DNA from: Clarkia xantiana subsp. parviflora
Taxonomy: Eukaryota; Streptophyta; Magnoliopsida; Myrtales; Onagraceae
DNA: 64,000 bases
Assembly: GCA_036873135.1 (NCBI GenBank)
Contig: JAPTYO010000008.1
Coordinates: 26,017,001 to 26,081,000 of the forward strand
Direction: 5' to 3'
The position numbers and the translations under genes are program-made. The notes under the pieces were generated by a model. That model was not told the origin of the DNA and made no database searches. It was given only the letters and a program-made list of their open reading frames with translations. This document shows, piece after piece, positions 22,841-33,290 of the stretch; positions within the stretch are counted from its first letter, which is position 1; every line of letters starts with the position of its first letter.

Positions 22841-23862
22841 CCCGACACAAGTCGAATCCTGAAGGAGGTGCATGAATGGGTCGCAGCTTGTCATGAAGGG
22901 GCCGATCCATTATGAGGAAAGTGCTGAACTTGGGCTATTATTGGCCTACGATGAGCAAGGAGGCGACGACGTTGGTCCAATCCTGTGATGCGTGCCAGAG
23001 GTACGCCCCGAGTATCGTGGCTCCGGCTGCTAATCTGACGTCCATCAAGAGCGCTTGGCCCTTCGCGCAGTGGGGTATCGACTTGGTGGGGCCTCTCCCG
23101 CAGTCACAAGGTCAGTGTAAATATTTGCTTGTAGCTATCGATTATTTTTCGAAATGGATAGAAGCAAAGGCATTGGCCAGGACGACGGGGAACCAGATCG
23201 TCAAGTTTCTCCAGACCCATATTGTATCCAGATACGGGATTCCTAAGGTGGTGATCAGCGATAATGGTCCACCGTTTAACGGAGCTCAAGTGAAGGAGTA
23301 TCTGGAGGAGTTGAATATCGAGCATCGGACAGCTTCTGTACGCCATGCTCAGACTAATGGCCAGGTGGAATCAGCCAACAAAATCGTGATGGATGGCCTG
23401 AAGAAGAGGGTCTATGCCTTGAAGGGCAAATGGCTGAACGAGCTGGAAAACGTGCTTTGGGCTGTTAGAACGACACCCAAACGATCAACTGGGGAGACTC
23501 CGTTTGGCCTTGTTTATGGCACGGAGGCTGTTGCTCCCGTGGAGGTAGCCATGGCATCCCATCGGATGAGATATTACGAGCCTTTGACGAATGACGAAAT
23601 GAGACGTCTGGACTTGGACTTGCTCGAAGAGAAGAGGCGGGAAGCCGACGAAGTCCAGGCTCGAATGCGTTTGGCGACGGCCAGGTATTACAATCGGCGA
23701 GTTAAGTCCCGACAATTCTTCATCGGGGAGCTGGTTTGGCGTCGCAACGAGTTCACCCTTTTGGATCGGATCAACAAGATGTCACCAAAATGGGAAGGAC
23801 CTTATAAGGTAGTGGGGATGCCAGCTCCGAATGCATACAAGTTGGAAGACCTCGATGGCTGA
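22841..23862 (+). pseudogene. Integrase of the Tat gypsy
   Basis: The zinc-binding start is damaged (TAG at 22840, TGA at 22912, and the HEG region shortened). From 22912 the frame is open for 316 residues: NLGYYWPTMSKEA and CDACQRYAP (zinc cysteines), then the rve catalytic core with WGIDLVGPLPQ, VISDNGPPFNG and QTNGQVESANKI, so the D, D, E triad is present. The C-terminal part (LVWRRNEFTLLD, KWEGPYKVVGM) is the SH3-like tail. Integrase would insert the DNA copy into the genome. Confidence 0.92.
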
Positions 23863-23884
23863 GTATTAAAGCATTCTTTTAGTG

Positions 23885-24670
23885 GCGAGCACTTGAAGAA
23901 ACATCATGCTTGATGAAAAGTCGCCTTAAGTGGTGCCCGAAGAAAAGTCGCCTTAAGTGGTGCCCGATGAAAAGTCGCCTTAAGTGGTGCTCGATGCAAA
24001 ATCGCCTTAAGTGGTGTAAGTTATTTATCGTTTGATTTGATGTAAGCAAAGTTTGTGCCATCAATGAATAAAGGTGTTGCTTCCAATCAGAATTATTCTT
24101 AGATTTATTCTAAGCGTTATTTAGTCGCCTTGAGTGGTGCACGAGAAAAGTAGCCTTGAGTGGTGCACGAGAAAAGTCGCCTTGAGTGGTGCACGAGAAA
24201 AGTCGCCTTGAGTGGTGCACGAGAAAAGTCGTCTTAAGTGATGCACGAGATAAAGTCGTCTTAAGTGATGCACGAGATTAAGTCGTCTTAAGTGATGCAT
24301 AATTCTTAGATTTACTCTAAGTGTTGTTAAAGTCGTCTTAAGTGATGCATAATTCTTAGATTTACTCTAAGTGTTGTTAAAGTCGTCTTAAGTGATGCAT
24401 AATTCTTAGATTTACTCTAAATGTTGTTAAAGTCGTCTTAAGTGATGCATGAGATTAAGTCGTCTTAAGTGATGCATGATTCTTAGATTTACTCTAAGTG
24501 TTGTTAAAGTCGTCTTAAGTGATGCATGAGATTAAGTCGTCTTAAGTGATGCATGAGATTAAGCCGTCTTAAGTGATGCATGAGATTAAGTCGCCTTAAG
24601 TGGTGCATGATGTAAGTCACCTTAAGTGGTGCAAGTTGGTAAATCGTCTTAAGTGATGTGTGAATATCTT
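23885..24670 (+). repeat. Minisatellite between pol and the antisense gene
   Basis: About 25 copies of a ~25-29 bp unit around AAGTCGTCTTAAGTGATGCA / AAGTCGCCTTAAGTGGTGCA occur here. From 24290 to 24510 the unit is expanded by an inserted AATTCTTAGATTTACTCTAA segment in a regular higher-order pattern. The array separates pol from the antisense gene and holds no coding frame. Confidence 0.9.
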
Positions 24671-24821
24671 AAGTGTCGAGGTTTTGACTTAAGTAAGTAT
24701 AGTAAAGTCACTTTGAGAAGTGCAATGAAAAATCGGAACTAAGAATGTCTGATATTAATGGGGCTCAAAGGCCCGATGATTACAAAAATGAGAAGAATAC
24801 AAGGACTCTAAAGATAAGCAG

Positions 24822-27540
24822 TTAGGCTTGGTCCTTGTCAGCGGCATCAACGGGAGCAGGGTCCACGAGGTCTGTGGCAGAAGGCTCCACAGGGTCAGTC
24901 GCTGGAGGGTCGACTATCGGGGCATCAGCACTTGGAGGCTCTGCTGTGTCTTCGACAATCGCGGGAGTACTCCCCCCATCACTCTCCTCCGAAAGAGCAA
25001 AATATTTCTTCGCGAAGGGAGCGAGAGAAGGAGACTTGTCGAAGTTGATGGCGTCGCCATACTCCAGGTAGAGTTCCTCAACCGCGTTGAAGAGGGTGTT
25101 CTCCACCTTCGCGCTGCAGAACTTCACAGCATCAGCCTGGAAGTCTTCGGACCTCCGATAATCCTCCCGGCCCTTGGTCTCGGCCACGACCAGCTGCGCG
25201 GGAACCCCCGCAACTTGCTCCTCCAGAGCCTTCTTCTCGAGGACCAGCTTGTCCTCAGCAACCTGCCGCTCCCGCTTGAGGAGCCCCTCGAAGTCACGGA
25301 CCTGCTTTTGGAGGTCCCGAGTTTTGCGGTCGAAGATGGCATGCTCCTTGGCCAGTTTTCCCCGCGAAGACTCGGAGGCCGCGAGATCCTCCTTAAGCTT
25401 GGCCGAGACCGCCCGCTCTTGCTCCATTGCCTCCTCATATGCGAGGAGGTACCCGATGGAACGGTTGATGTCCCCCATCTCCTGCGAAGAAATGAAAAGA
25501 AGTATTAGTAGATGAACAATCGGTCTTATTGATGAAGAAAAGAATGGTGAAAAGCTTACCTCTATCCGACGCATGCACATCTCCTTTACATCCCGGCGCA
25601 TCTCCTCCCGATCTAAGGTAATCGGATACCTCATAGAAGGCAGGATTGAGCCTACTACCAGGTGTAGAGCCAGCTCCAGATATGTGTCCCCTTGTCGGAG
25701 CTGGACCCCTTGCAGCGTTTGGATCGGGGTCCAGGGAGCATCCTCCTGGTCGGAGTCGAAGGCCTTGTAGAAGCTCCCGTCGAGGGGAAGAGGAGAAGGG
25801 CCGACTGGGGACGTGGAGGGGCGTGCCTCCGATCCACCCCGGGCTGGGGAAGGAGTGAAGTCGTGGGCGGGCGACGGTTGTCGCTGCGATCGTGAAGAAG
25901 GCGAGGGGGCAGCCCCTTGGAGGTTGGTTTCAGTGGGGACTGCCCCGTCCTCCGACGATGGCGAAGGGAGCCACCCTCATCAATCTCCTCGGAGGAGTCC
26001 AAGCTCTCCACCCGACGAAATTGTTCGCCGGTCGGGGTCCCACCACTGGAGAAAAGTGGTGCCCCTGCCGAAGGAGGCGCCCCTGCTGAAGGTGGTGCGC
26101 CTACTGAGGCTCCAGCACCCGACGGAGTCCCGGAGTGACCTGCACCTAGAGGACGAGAAGAGGCTTTAGAAACGTAATCAGGAAGTTCATTAGAGCCCTT
26201 ACACCAAACAATACGTCGGGAGACATATTAGTCCTTCCCGCGATAGTTGTAGTAGCCCGCCTTCAGGACACGAGGAGTTTCCCCTCGGAGGACTCGTTTG
26301 ACATCGGCGATGCGGGCCTCCATGGTCGAAGGAATCAACTCCTTCGGGACCAGCCTCCTGTACGATTTAATAGCGAGGCGGAGCTTTTTACCTTCTTCAG
26401 CGTTCTTGACGTCGAAGAGCTTATCCACCTCCACACGGCTCCGCTTTGGCCTCTCCGCGGAAGGAGACCCCGATGGAACAGCGGCCTTCTTGGCGGACTT
26501 CCTCTTCCGCGTGGGGCGAACAGCATCGGTCTCCCCCTGCTTAAGGATCAGATTGGTCAGCACGGATACCTTCTTAGCTGCAAACAGTAAAAAACAAAGG
26601 TTAGAGATTTACCCAGGGAACCATATTGGAGGGGCCGTCGAAAAGCTGCCCCTCGGAGACTACGTCGAGGAGTCGGATCCCGACATTCACCAGGTCCCGC
26701 TCCACGAGAGAATTGGCGTCGAGGGGAGTGTAGGACTCCCCCCACCGGTAGAGCTGGATGAGCTGAAGAGTCTGGAAGTCTTCGTCGGTGTAGGTGTGGA
26801 AAGCGGGAGGAGAATCCGCTTCCACCTCCCATCGGGGCCACGGGATCGAGGAGTTTTGGATGAAGAAGTAGCTCCTCTTCCACCCATTGTTGTCGGACCC
26901 CGTGTCGACCAGGAGTCCCCGACCCTTGACCACCTTCCAGGTGTCATTGGTCCAGTTGCACAACCCGAGTTGCGTCTTGTTCCAATTCGGCATCCGGGGG
27001 TAGAAGGCACAAACCCCCGCCTCGTTGCACTTCATCCCGTAGAAGCTCCTGAAGAGCTTGAGGCTGTATACCCACTTCTGTCGGAAGCAGAGGACCTGGA
27101 AGGCGTTCCACAGGCGTATGACGTGTGGAGAGAAGGTGGTTGGATGCGTCTTGTAATGCTGGCACATCTCGACCAGATTACCGCAGAAAGGGAATCTAAT
27201 CCCCGCTGATATTTGCCCCATAGAGACAAATACCTCCCCTTTCTGGGGACGAGTAACCTCAAGGTTACCCGAGGGGCGAGGCCAGGGATACGGGAAACGA
27301 GGTTCCCAGGTAGAGGTGATGCATCCCTCCCGGAGAGCTGCATCGTATGCAGTGCTGGAAATCTCGTTCAGAGCATAGTCGAAGTTGAAGGGCTTCCTTC
27401 CCTCGGAACTAGATCCACTGTCTGAAATTAGCCACGGCAAGGAAAGGCACATTGGGTTTTTCCGGGAAATTACAAACAAACTAAGCAGAGATGAAGGAAG
27501 GAGATAGGCGAACAATAAAGAAGAAACCCTTACCAGACAT
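24822..27540 (-). CDS. Antisense spliced gene of the Tat gypsy (additional ORF)
   Basis: On the minus strand I infer five exons. Exon 1 is 7 nt (27540-27534, ATGTCTG) with GTAAGG following. Exon 2 (27421-26613) opens SDSGSSSEGRKPF and encodes a ~270-residue domain with conserved Trp/Tyr residues (FPFCGNLVEMCQHY, FYGMKCNEAGVCAFYPRM, FFIQNSS). Exon 3 (26577-26228) has a nuclear-localisation-like PTRKRKSAKK and ends at TAA. Exon 4 (about 26139-25560) is Pro/Ser/Ala-rich. Exon 5 (25481-24822) is a Glu/Lys/Arg coiled coil with an acidic Pro/Ala tail. GT/AG borders fit each intron. The TAA closing exon 3 may be a mutation or a real end, in which case exons 4-5 are a second gene. Tat elements are known to carry such antisense genes; their function is not established. 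Confidence 0.65.
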
Positions 27541-28074
27541 GATGATTGGAGGTTGGAAGGATGAACTTGACGTTGCCGGAAAGGTGATCGGAGGAACACT
27601 GAGGTCTTCGGAATCGCAGAGCTTGAATTCGCAGAGAAGTTGCAGAGAGCTTTTGAAATTTCGGAGACGGTAAAAGTGAAACGGTGCCCACGGTTAGGGT
27701 TTTATAGGCGAAGTGGAAAGTCGAAGGGACGCTTTGATCTGAATCGTCGAAGTTGAAGCGTTCTGATCTGAACCGTTGAGATGAAACGTGCAGAATGACA
27801 ATGGGTGCAATGATGAAACAGCCTGAAAAGCACTTTTCAGAAAAAGCAGGCGCGAAAAATCAGGCACGGGTACTGAAGACGTCGCTTCGTTACCTGCTGC
27901 ATTTAATGGCTGGGGAACCGATGAGTCCTCTCAGATTTGGCAGTTATCCACAAGGTATTGAGGAAACGTGAACGAGAAGACTTGTACTAAGTGACTATGC
28001 CAAGGGAAAAATCCCCGACTTCGACGTCGGGAGGCCGGGAGTTGAAAGACACGACGAACTGTAAGTCCCTCATG

Positions 28075-28087
28075 TCTTGAGGGCAAA
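28075..28087 (+). promoter_or_regulatory. Polypurine tract of the Tat gypsy
   Basis: TCTTGAGGGCAAA directly precedes the 3' LTR start TGATGGG. It is the expected position for priming plus-strand DNA synthesis, although the purine run is short. Confidence 0.5.
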
Positions 28088-28806
28088 TGATGGGTTCCGC
28101 TATGGCCGTTAGGCCCTTTAACGGCGAGGAAACAGCGAATAGGCCCACTGGGCCCTAAAATGGAGGTCAAGAAGACCAATGTGAAGGGTCCCGACGTAGG
28201 GAGTCCCGATGATGAAAGGTCCCGACAGAGTCGGTCCCGATAGGTGAGCTGGAAGCTCCCGATGAGAAGCCTTTAAGTAGGCCCCGATGACGAAACCCTG
28301 AGAACGATTGGCCCTGTCACGATGACGAGGGGCCCCGAGCGGTGACACAACGAGATAACTTTGGAGTCCCCGATGTTAGTCGGGACTTGCTATCAGAGGT
28401 TAAAGGCTGAGATACGCGGGGCGTGGCCGAGATACGCGGAGCGTAGCTAAGATACGCGGAGCGTGGCCGAGATACGCGGGGCGTGGCCGAGATAAGTGAG
28501 ATCATGGCCTAGATAGGCGGGATCGTGCCCGAGATACGCGGAATACGGGCTAACCACCCCCAACGGTTCACCAGGTAACTGAGGTACCCCTCCGCCTATA
28601 AAAAGGCAGAGGTTACCTCAGATCAATTACGTTTTGAGATACGTTACTTGAGATTACCGCTTGCCAGTCCATACGAGATACTCATTTAAGCATCGGAGAG
28701 GGATTCTGGGTCACCGCCCGGTCTATCCCCTCTTGCAGGATTGCGTGGAGCGAAGGAGCTAGGATCGCCGTCAAAGATCGTACCGGAGTTCCACCGTGAT
28801 CCAACA
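28088..28806 (+). repeat. 3' LTR of the Tat gypsy (719 bp)
   Basis: It has the same borders as the 5' LTR but is exactly 20 bp longer. The GAGATACGCGGGGCGTGGCC array (28408-28487) has four copies instead of three, which accounts for the whole difference. Confidence 0.93.
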
Positions 28807-29140
28807 CGAACCTTCGGGGGCGGGTCGAGGATCCGACTCTGAGGACTTGGGGTCGGGCGAATGGGCCCGGTCAAACTCGAGTTTGACCGGGCGGGGGAGG
28901 TCTCCCAGTCAAACTGGGTTTGACTGGGAGCCCCCCCCCCCTTTCCTCCCGATCTCTCAGTAGAGAGATCGGGTGGGGGCCCCCGATCTCTCAGCTGAGA
29001 GATCAGGTGGGAGAGGCCTCCCAGTCAAACTAGTTTGACTGGGAGTCTCTCCCTCCTCCCAGTCAAACTAGTTTGACTGGGAGTCTCTCCCTCCTCCCGA
29101 TCTCTCAGCTGAGAGATCGGGAGGGCTTCCCCCCGGTCAA
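28807..29140. repeat. Palindrome cluster in the solo LTR
   Basis: A run of perfect or near-perfect palindromes is present: GGTCAAACTCGAGTTTGACC, CCCAGTCAAACTGGGTTTGACTGGG-type arms, GATCTCTCAGCTGAGAGATC (twice) and GTCAAACTAGTTTGAC (twice). They lie in the U3-equivalent region. The related LTR at 570-1377 has a different palindrome set (ACCCGGAAATTCCGGGT) at the matching place. Confidence 0.8.
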
Positions 29141-29336
29141 ACTAAGGTTTGGCCGGGTCGGAAAATTCGGAAGTTTGGGCCGGCGCGTTTTTTCTGGTTC
29201 GGACCGTTTCTTTTTGTGGGTAACATACTTTGGCCAAAAGTTTCGATTTATAATCATTAACGGGGTGATAAAAAAAACGATTCGGAAGTCAACGGGTTCA
29301 AATTGGGCGTATATCCATTATTCCCCTGCGATTATT

Positions 29337-30220
29337 ATGAATATACTAGTTTGGAATTGTCAAGGAGCCGGAAACTCCTTGACAATTCAACACCTTCAAC
29401 ATTTGATTCAAACACTTCATCCTAGCATCGTATTTGTGTCGGAGGTTAAGAGTTGTTTGTATAGACTTAGTCGCTTGCTACATTCTTTGGGCCTTATCCA
29501 CTCAGTTGCTATAGAATCAGATGATACTAGGGGGGGGGGGGCTTATTCTTGGTTGGAACTCGTCAGTACTTATAGATGCTTTTTCCCATAACATTAATGG
29601 CATTCATGTTACGGCCCGCCTCTCACCGGTTGACATCTCTTGGGAGGCTTCTTTTATATATGCCCCTTTTGAATATTCGGAACGTCCTTATTTCTGGGAG
29701 TCTTTATTGGCACTCCGTTCTTCTAGAGACCCTAATTCGGCTTGGCTAGTTATAGGGGATTTTAATGATATGTGGAATTTCGATGAAAAGTTGGGTGGTA
29801 ATCCTATCTCTACTACTAGGGTTCTTCGTGCCCAGTCTTGGTCCGATGAGGTGGAGTTAATAGATCTGGGATTTCTAGGTCAAAAATTCACGTGGTGAAC
29901 CGTCGCTCGGGTTCGGATTGGATTCAAGAACGTATTGATCGTGGATTTGGGAATGCAACTTGGCGAATTCGTTTTCAGGATGCCTCAATCACCCACCCTG
30001 AGCAAATAACGTCGGATCACTGTCCTCTTCTGCTTAATACTCAACCTCTTAATCGACGTAGTGCTTTTAACCGTCCGTTCCGATTCGAATCCATGTGGCT
30101 TCAACATGACGACTTCACAAATATGTTAGCTCAATCTTGGTCTCAACCTGTTCTTGGGTCAGGTCAATATATCCTCGCTTCAAAACTCCGTAGGCTGATC
30201 CCGGTTCTTCGTTCTTGGAA
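29337..30220 (+). pseudogene. LINE ORF2, endonuclease domain
   Basis: ORF2 starts at ATG 29337 with MNILVWNCQGAGN, the classic start of plant L1 apurinic-like endonucleases. FVSEVKS carries the catalytic Glu; VIGDFNDMWNFDEK and SDHCPLLL are later motifs. A G-run (29530-29540) shifts the frame, and a one-base change near 29895 breaks it again at KFTW. The domain nicks target DNA to prime reverse transcription. The reading frame resumes at 32087 after the non-autonomous LTR element. Confidence 0.92.
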
Positions 30221-30463
30221 TAAAGTATTAGGATATTATATGTATGGGGACTAATATCTAATTATGTTAAGTTGTCTTAGTTCTAGTATTTATATTTCGG
30301 TCCCTAATGTTCGTAGGGTTTTGCATCATAGTCCATGAGGTCTCCTATATAAAGGAGCCTCCACTATTGTAATAGGTAAGCAATCATTATCATCATGTTT
30401 AATATATTGAAAGGATTGCTCTCCACATATTCTCCAACCTCTCTACAAATATAAACGTTTATA

Positions 30464-30476
30464 TGGTATCAGAGCC
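30464..30476 (+). promoter_or_regulatory. Primer-binding site (initiator tRNA-Met type)
   Basis: TGGTATCAGAGCC directly follows the 238-bp left LTR. The same motif appears next to the TRIM LTR at 45118 and the copia LTR at 53322. Confidence 0.85.
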
Positions 30477-30889
30477 ACCGATCGTGGTGTTTATATTTCG
30501 ATTTCGTTTTTAGTTTTCCAGAAATTTTTTTTTTCACCGCCGTAGCCTTTGCTCATAGCCCCAAATAATACCCATTTGATTTACACCTCTTCTTCCCAAA
30601 TTGACATCACCAATCAACCCAGCAACCTCCGGCGAGCATTTCGCGATTTCCAGCGCCACCGTCCGACGCCGCACGCGCCCTCACGCGCCGCCGCGTGTGT
30701 TGAGCCTCACCGGCGCGTGCAGGCCACGCGCCACCTTCCCGACGTCCAATCGCCGCGGTTTTTAGTTTTTTCGGAATCGTCTCGAGCTCCCGATTCCTTT
30801 GATATATTATACGTCAAATTCCGAGGTGATTTGAATGTTCGAATCTTACTGTTAAGATTCGGTGCTGAAATGCAATTCTGCTGTTACTG

Positions 30890-31770
30890 TTTCATTTTTT
30901 TGTTGCTGCTGTTGGTATCCTGCTGCATTTGAAATCTGCTGTTGCTGTTTACTGCTGTTGCTGGAATGGTTGCTATGAATTGATGGGATTTTCAGCTGGT
31001 TTTGTTTCTGTTATTGCTGTTGATTTCCTGCTGTTACTGCTGCTGCAAATCTGCTATTGTTGCTGAAATTTCAGCTTGCTGTTATCTACTGAAATTGCTA
31101 CTGGAATTGCTGTTGCTGCTTCAACTTGTTGCTGCGTTTGAATGCTGGAAATTACTGCTGCAATTCTGCTGGTATCTTGTTGTATTTTTTAGCTTGTTTG
31201 TTGCAAAATCTGGTTTGCACTTAAGGTGTTCGATGAAATGTCTAGCTGGAATATTTGAGCATTTTCAGCTTGTTTTGGTTCTTGGATTGCTGGATTTCAG
31301 CTTGTTTTGTTTAAGATTGAAGTATTGAGCTGTTTTGAGGACAATTTTTTTGAAGTTTGGGGGCCATTTTCCGAAATTGGATTTTCGGGGGCCGTTTTGT
31401 GAAGACCGGGTTTAAATGTACCTTGGTGTATTGTGGTGGAGCATTGTGTTGCTCTTTGTTGCTTCAGCTGAGTTCTGGAGTTGTATAATAGTTTGAAGAT
31501 TGGAGCATTGGAGCTTCGTCTTTGTTGGGTTGTTGAAGATTGAAGCATTGGAGCTTCGTCCTTCATGTTGGTTTGATGAAGACTGGTGCATTGGAGCTTC
31601 GTCTTGTTGGTTTGTTGAAAATTGGAGCATGTGGCTTCGTCTTTTGGCTGTTCAAGATTGGAGCATTGGAGCTTCGTCTTTTATTGGTTTGTTCAAGATT
31701 GCAAGTTTTGTTGAACTTGATCTTGGTGATGGATAATGAAGCCTTAGAGCTTTCATTATTGAAGATTGGA
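30890..31770 (+). repeat. Low-complexity and minisatellite interior of the short LTR element
   Basis: 30890-31200 is rich in TGCTGTTGCTG-type words. 31480-31770 repeats a ~40-55 bp unit around GAAGATTGGAGCATTGGAGC TTCGTC about six times. Short open frames across it (for example 30549-30932 and 31002-31328) are Leu/Cys-rich and look like repeat read-through rather than genes. Confidence 0.8.
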
Positions 31771-32086
31771 GCTTTGTAGCTCGGTTTTGAAGATTGCTTT
31801 TGTTTCGGATTGAAGAAGGAAGAAGAAGAAGAAGATGGGGGAATATTGGGATATTATATGTATGGGGACTAATATCTAATTATGTTAAGTTGTCTTAGTT
31901 CTAGTATTTATATTTCGGTCCCTAATGTTCGTAGGGTTTTGCATCCTAGTCCATGAGGTCTCCTATATAAAGGAGCATCCACTATTGTAATAGGTAAGCA
32001 ATCATTATCATCATGTTTAATATATTGAAAGGATTGCTCTCCACATATTCTCCAACCTCTCTACAACTATAAACGTTTATATAAAG

Positions 32087-33290
32087 AGACTTTTGGTAAT
32101 ATCCGGACAAGTTTACACTCGGATCTCCAAGCTTTAAATTTAGCTCAAACTACCAATACGGATGAGGAGGTAATTCGTAATTTGGAAGCACGAGTTAAAG
32201 ACCTATACCACCGCGAGGAAACCATGTGACACCAAAAGTCCCGTCAACTTTGGCTCAAAGATGGAGATCGTAACACTAAATTCTTCCATGCTTATACAAT
32301 TTGTCGTCGGAACATTAATCGAATGGACTGGATCCTTAATGACGAGGGGACCTGGCTCACTGATCCTGCTTCAATTCGGGAACATGTGTGCCACTATTTC
32401 CAAGTCCTGTTCACTACCTCTTTGAATCTTCAACGGAGAATCTACCCTGCACGAAACTTGTTACGAATCCCGGATATTGCGAGTTCAGCCATTGCCAGGC
32501 CTTTTTCGGATCATGATATCAGTTTAGCTCTATCTCAATTGGGTGCAGATAAGGCACCAGGACCGGATGGATTCCAACCTCGTTTTTTCCAATCTAATCA
32601 GGAAGTCACTTTCTCTGATATTAACAATGCAGTCCAGTCTTTTTATCATTCCGGACGAATTCTTAGGGAGGTCAACAGCACTTTTTTGGTGCTCATACCA
32701 AAATCGGAGAGCCCTTCTTCCATCAAAGATTGGCGTCCTATTGGATTATGTAATACGGTTTATAAGATTATCTCAAAAATCCTTTGTAACCGTCTACGTC
32801 CAACCATGCCTCGTATTATCTCCCCTTTTCAAACAGCGTTTGCTGCGGGACGCCTAATTACAGACAATACGTGGCTTACTCATGAGCTCATGCACACTAT
32901 CAAACAACGTCGCCGAGGCAAGGTGGGATTAGTGGGCTTAAAACTAGATATGAGTAAAGCTTACGATCAGGTGGAATGGGGTTATTTAAAAAGTGTTTTG
33001 TCGTCCATGGCCTTTCCGGAAAAATTCATTCAATGGTTAATGGAGTGTATCTCCATGACTTCCCTATCAGTGCTTATCAATGGGAATCGAAGTCAGCCTT
33101 TCACCCCGTCCAGAGGGCTTCGCCAAGGAGACCCGCTCTCGCCTTACCTCTTTATCCTTGTTTCCCAAATGCTATCACAGGAATTAACACGGGCACAGGA
33201 AGTGGGCGATATACAGGGTATTAGACCCGGATTGCACTGTGATAAGATCTCCCATCTCTTCTTCGCTGATGATAGTATCTTATTTTTTTA
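32087..33290 (+). pseudogene. LINE ORF2, reverse transcriptase domain
   Basis: The frame continues from the endonuclease. It reads RQLWLKDGDRNTKFFH (after a TGA at 32227), then ADKAPGPDGFQPRFFQ, VLIPKSESPSSIKDWRPIGL, LKLDMSKAYDQVEWGYL, RGLRQGDPLSPYLFIL and the catalytic LFFADDSILFF. These are the RT motifs of the L1 clade, all readable. A TAG follows FADDSILFF at 33291, with a deletion and frameshift, so the enzyme is broken there. Confidence 0.95.

Larger units (their letters stand above)
16766..28806 (+). mobile_element. Tat-lineage Ty3/gypsy retrotransposon (12 kb)
   Basis: The LTRs are at 16766-17464 and 28088-28806, with the primer-binding site at 17465. Sense gag-pol runs from 17501 to 23862 in the order gag, protease, reverse transcriptase, RNase H, integrase. 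A tandem-repeat region follows, then an antisense spliced gene (27540-24822). This layout, with an antisense extra gene between pol and the 3' LTR, is known for the Tat lineage. The flanking 5-mers are GGAAC and CGAAC, an imperfect duplication with one difference. The element was defective: stops in gag and pol, a missing RNase H segment and a protease active-site change. It is also split by a hAT MITE at 18016-19093. Confidence 0.92.
16154..29330 (-). mobile_element. Solo gypsy LTR inside the LINE, split by a younger gypsy
   Basis: The left part (16154-16765) and right part (28807-29330) together give about 1.13 kb. A 5-bp duplication ATTAT (16149-16153, 29331-29335) flanks it, and removing it rejoins the LINE just before the ORF2 start codon. 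The left part carries the G-run, AGAGAGAT-rich leader and minus-strand TATA seen in the LTR at 570-1377. The right part shares GCGTATATCCAT. No primer-binding site, polypurine tract or internal coding sequence accompanies it, so it is the product of LTR-LTR recombination. The outer end reads CCCCTGCG where CA would be expected, so one border base is probably mutated. Confidence 0.75.
30226..32081 (+). mobile_element. Non-autonomous LTR retrotransposon (1.86 kb) in LINE ORF2
   Basis: Identical-length 238-bp LTRs (30226-30463 and 31844-32081) are bordered by a 5-bp duplication TAAAG (30221-30225, 32082-32086). Removing the element restores the LINE frame through RSWNKETFG. A primer-binding site TGGTATCAGAGCC follows the left LTR at once, and a purine tract AAGAAGATGGGGGAA precedes the right LTR. 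The LTRs begin TATT and end TATA rather than TG...CA. The 1380-bp interior has no gag or pol; it holds low-complexity sequence. It must have used enzymes of another element, probably copia-like given the primer site. Confidence 0.92.

Noticed and set aside
24828..27209. Long plus-strand open frames (for example 24828-25508 and 26298-27209)
   Set aside because: They lie opposite the GC-rich antisense gene and have no domain similarity. They look like mirror frames of real minus-strand exons.
30549..31328. Open frames encoding Leu/Cys-rich peptides
   Set aside because: They read through TGCTGTTGCTG-type low-complexity sequence in a non-coding LTR element.
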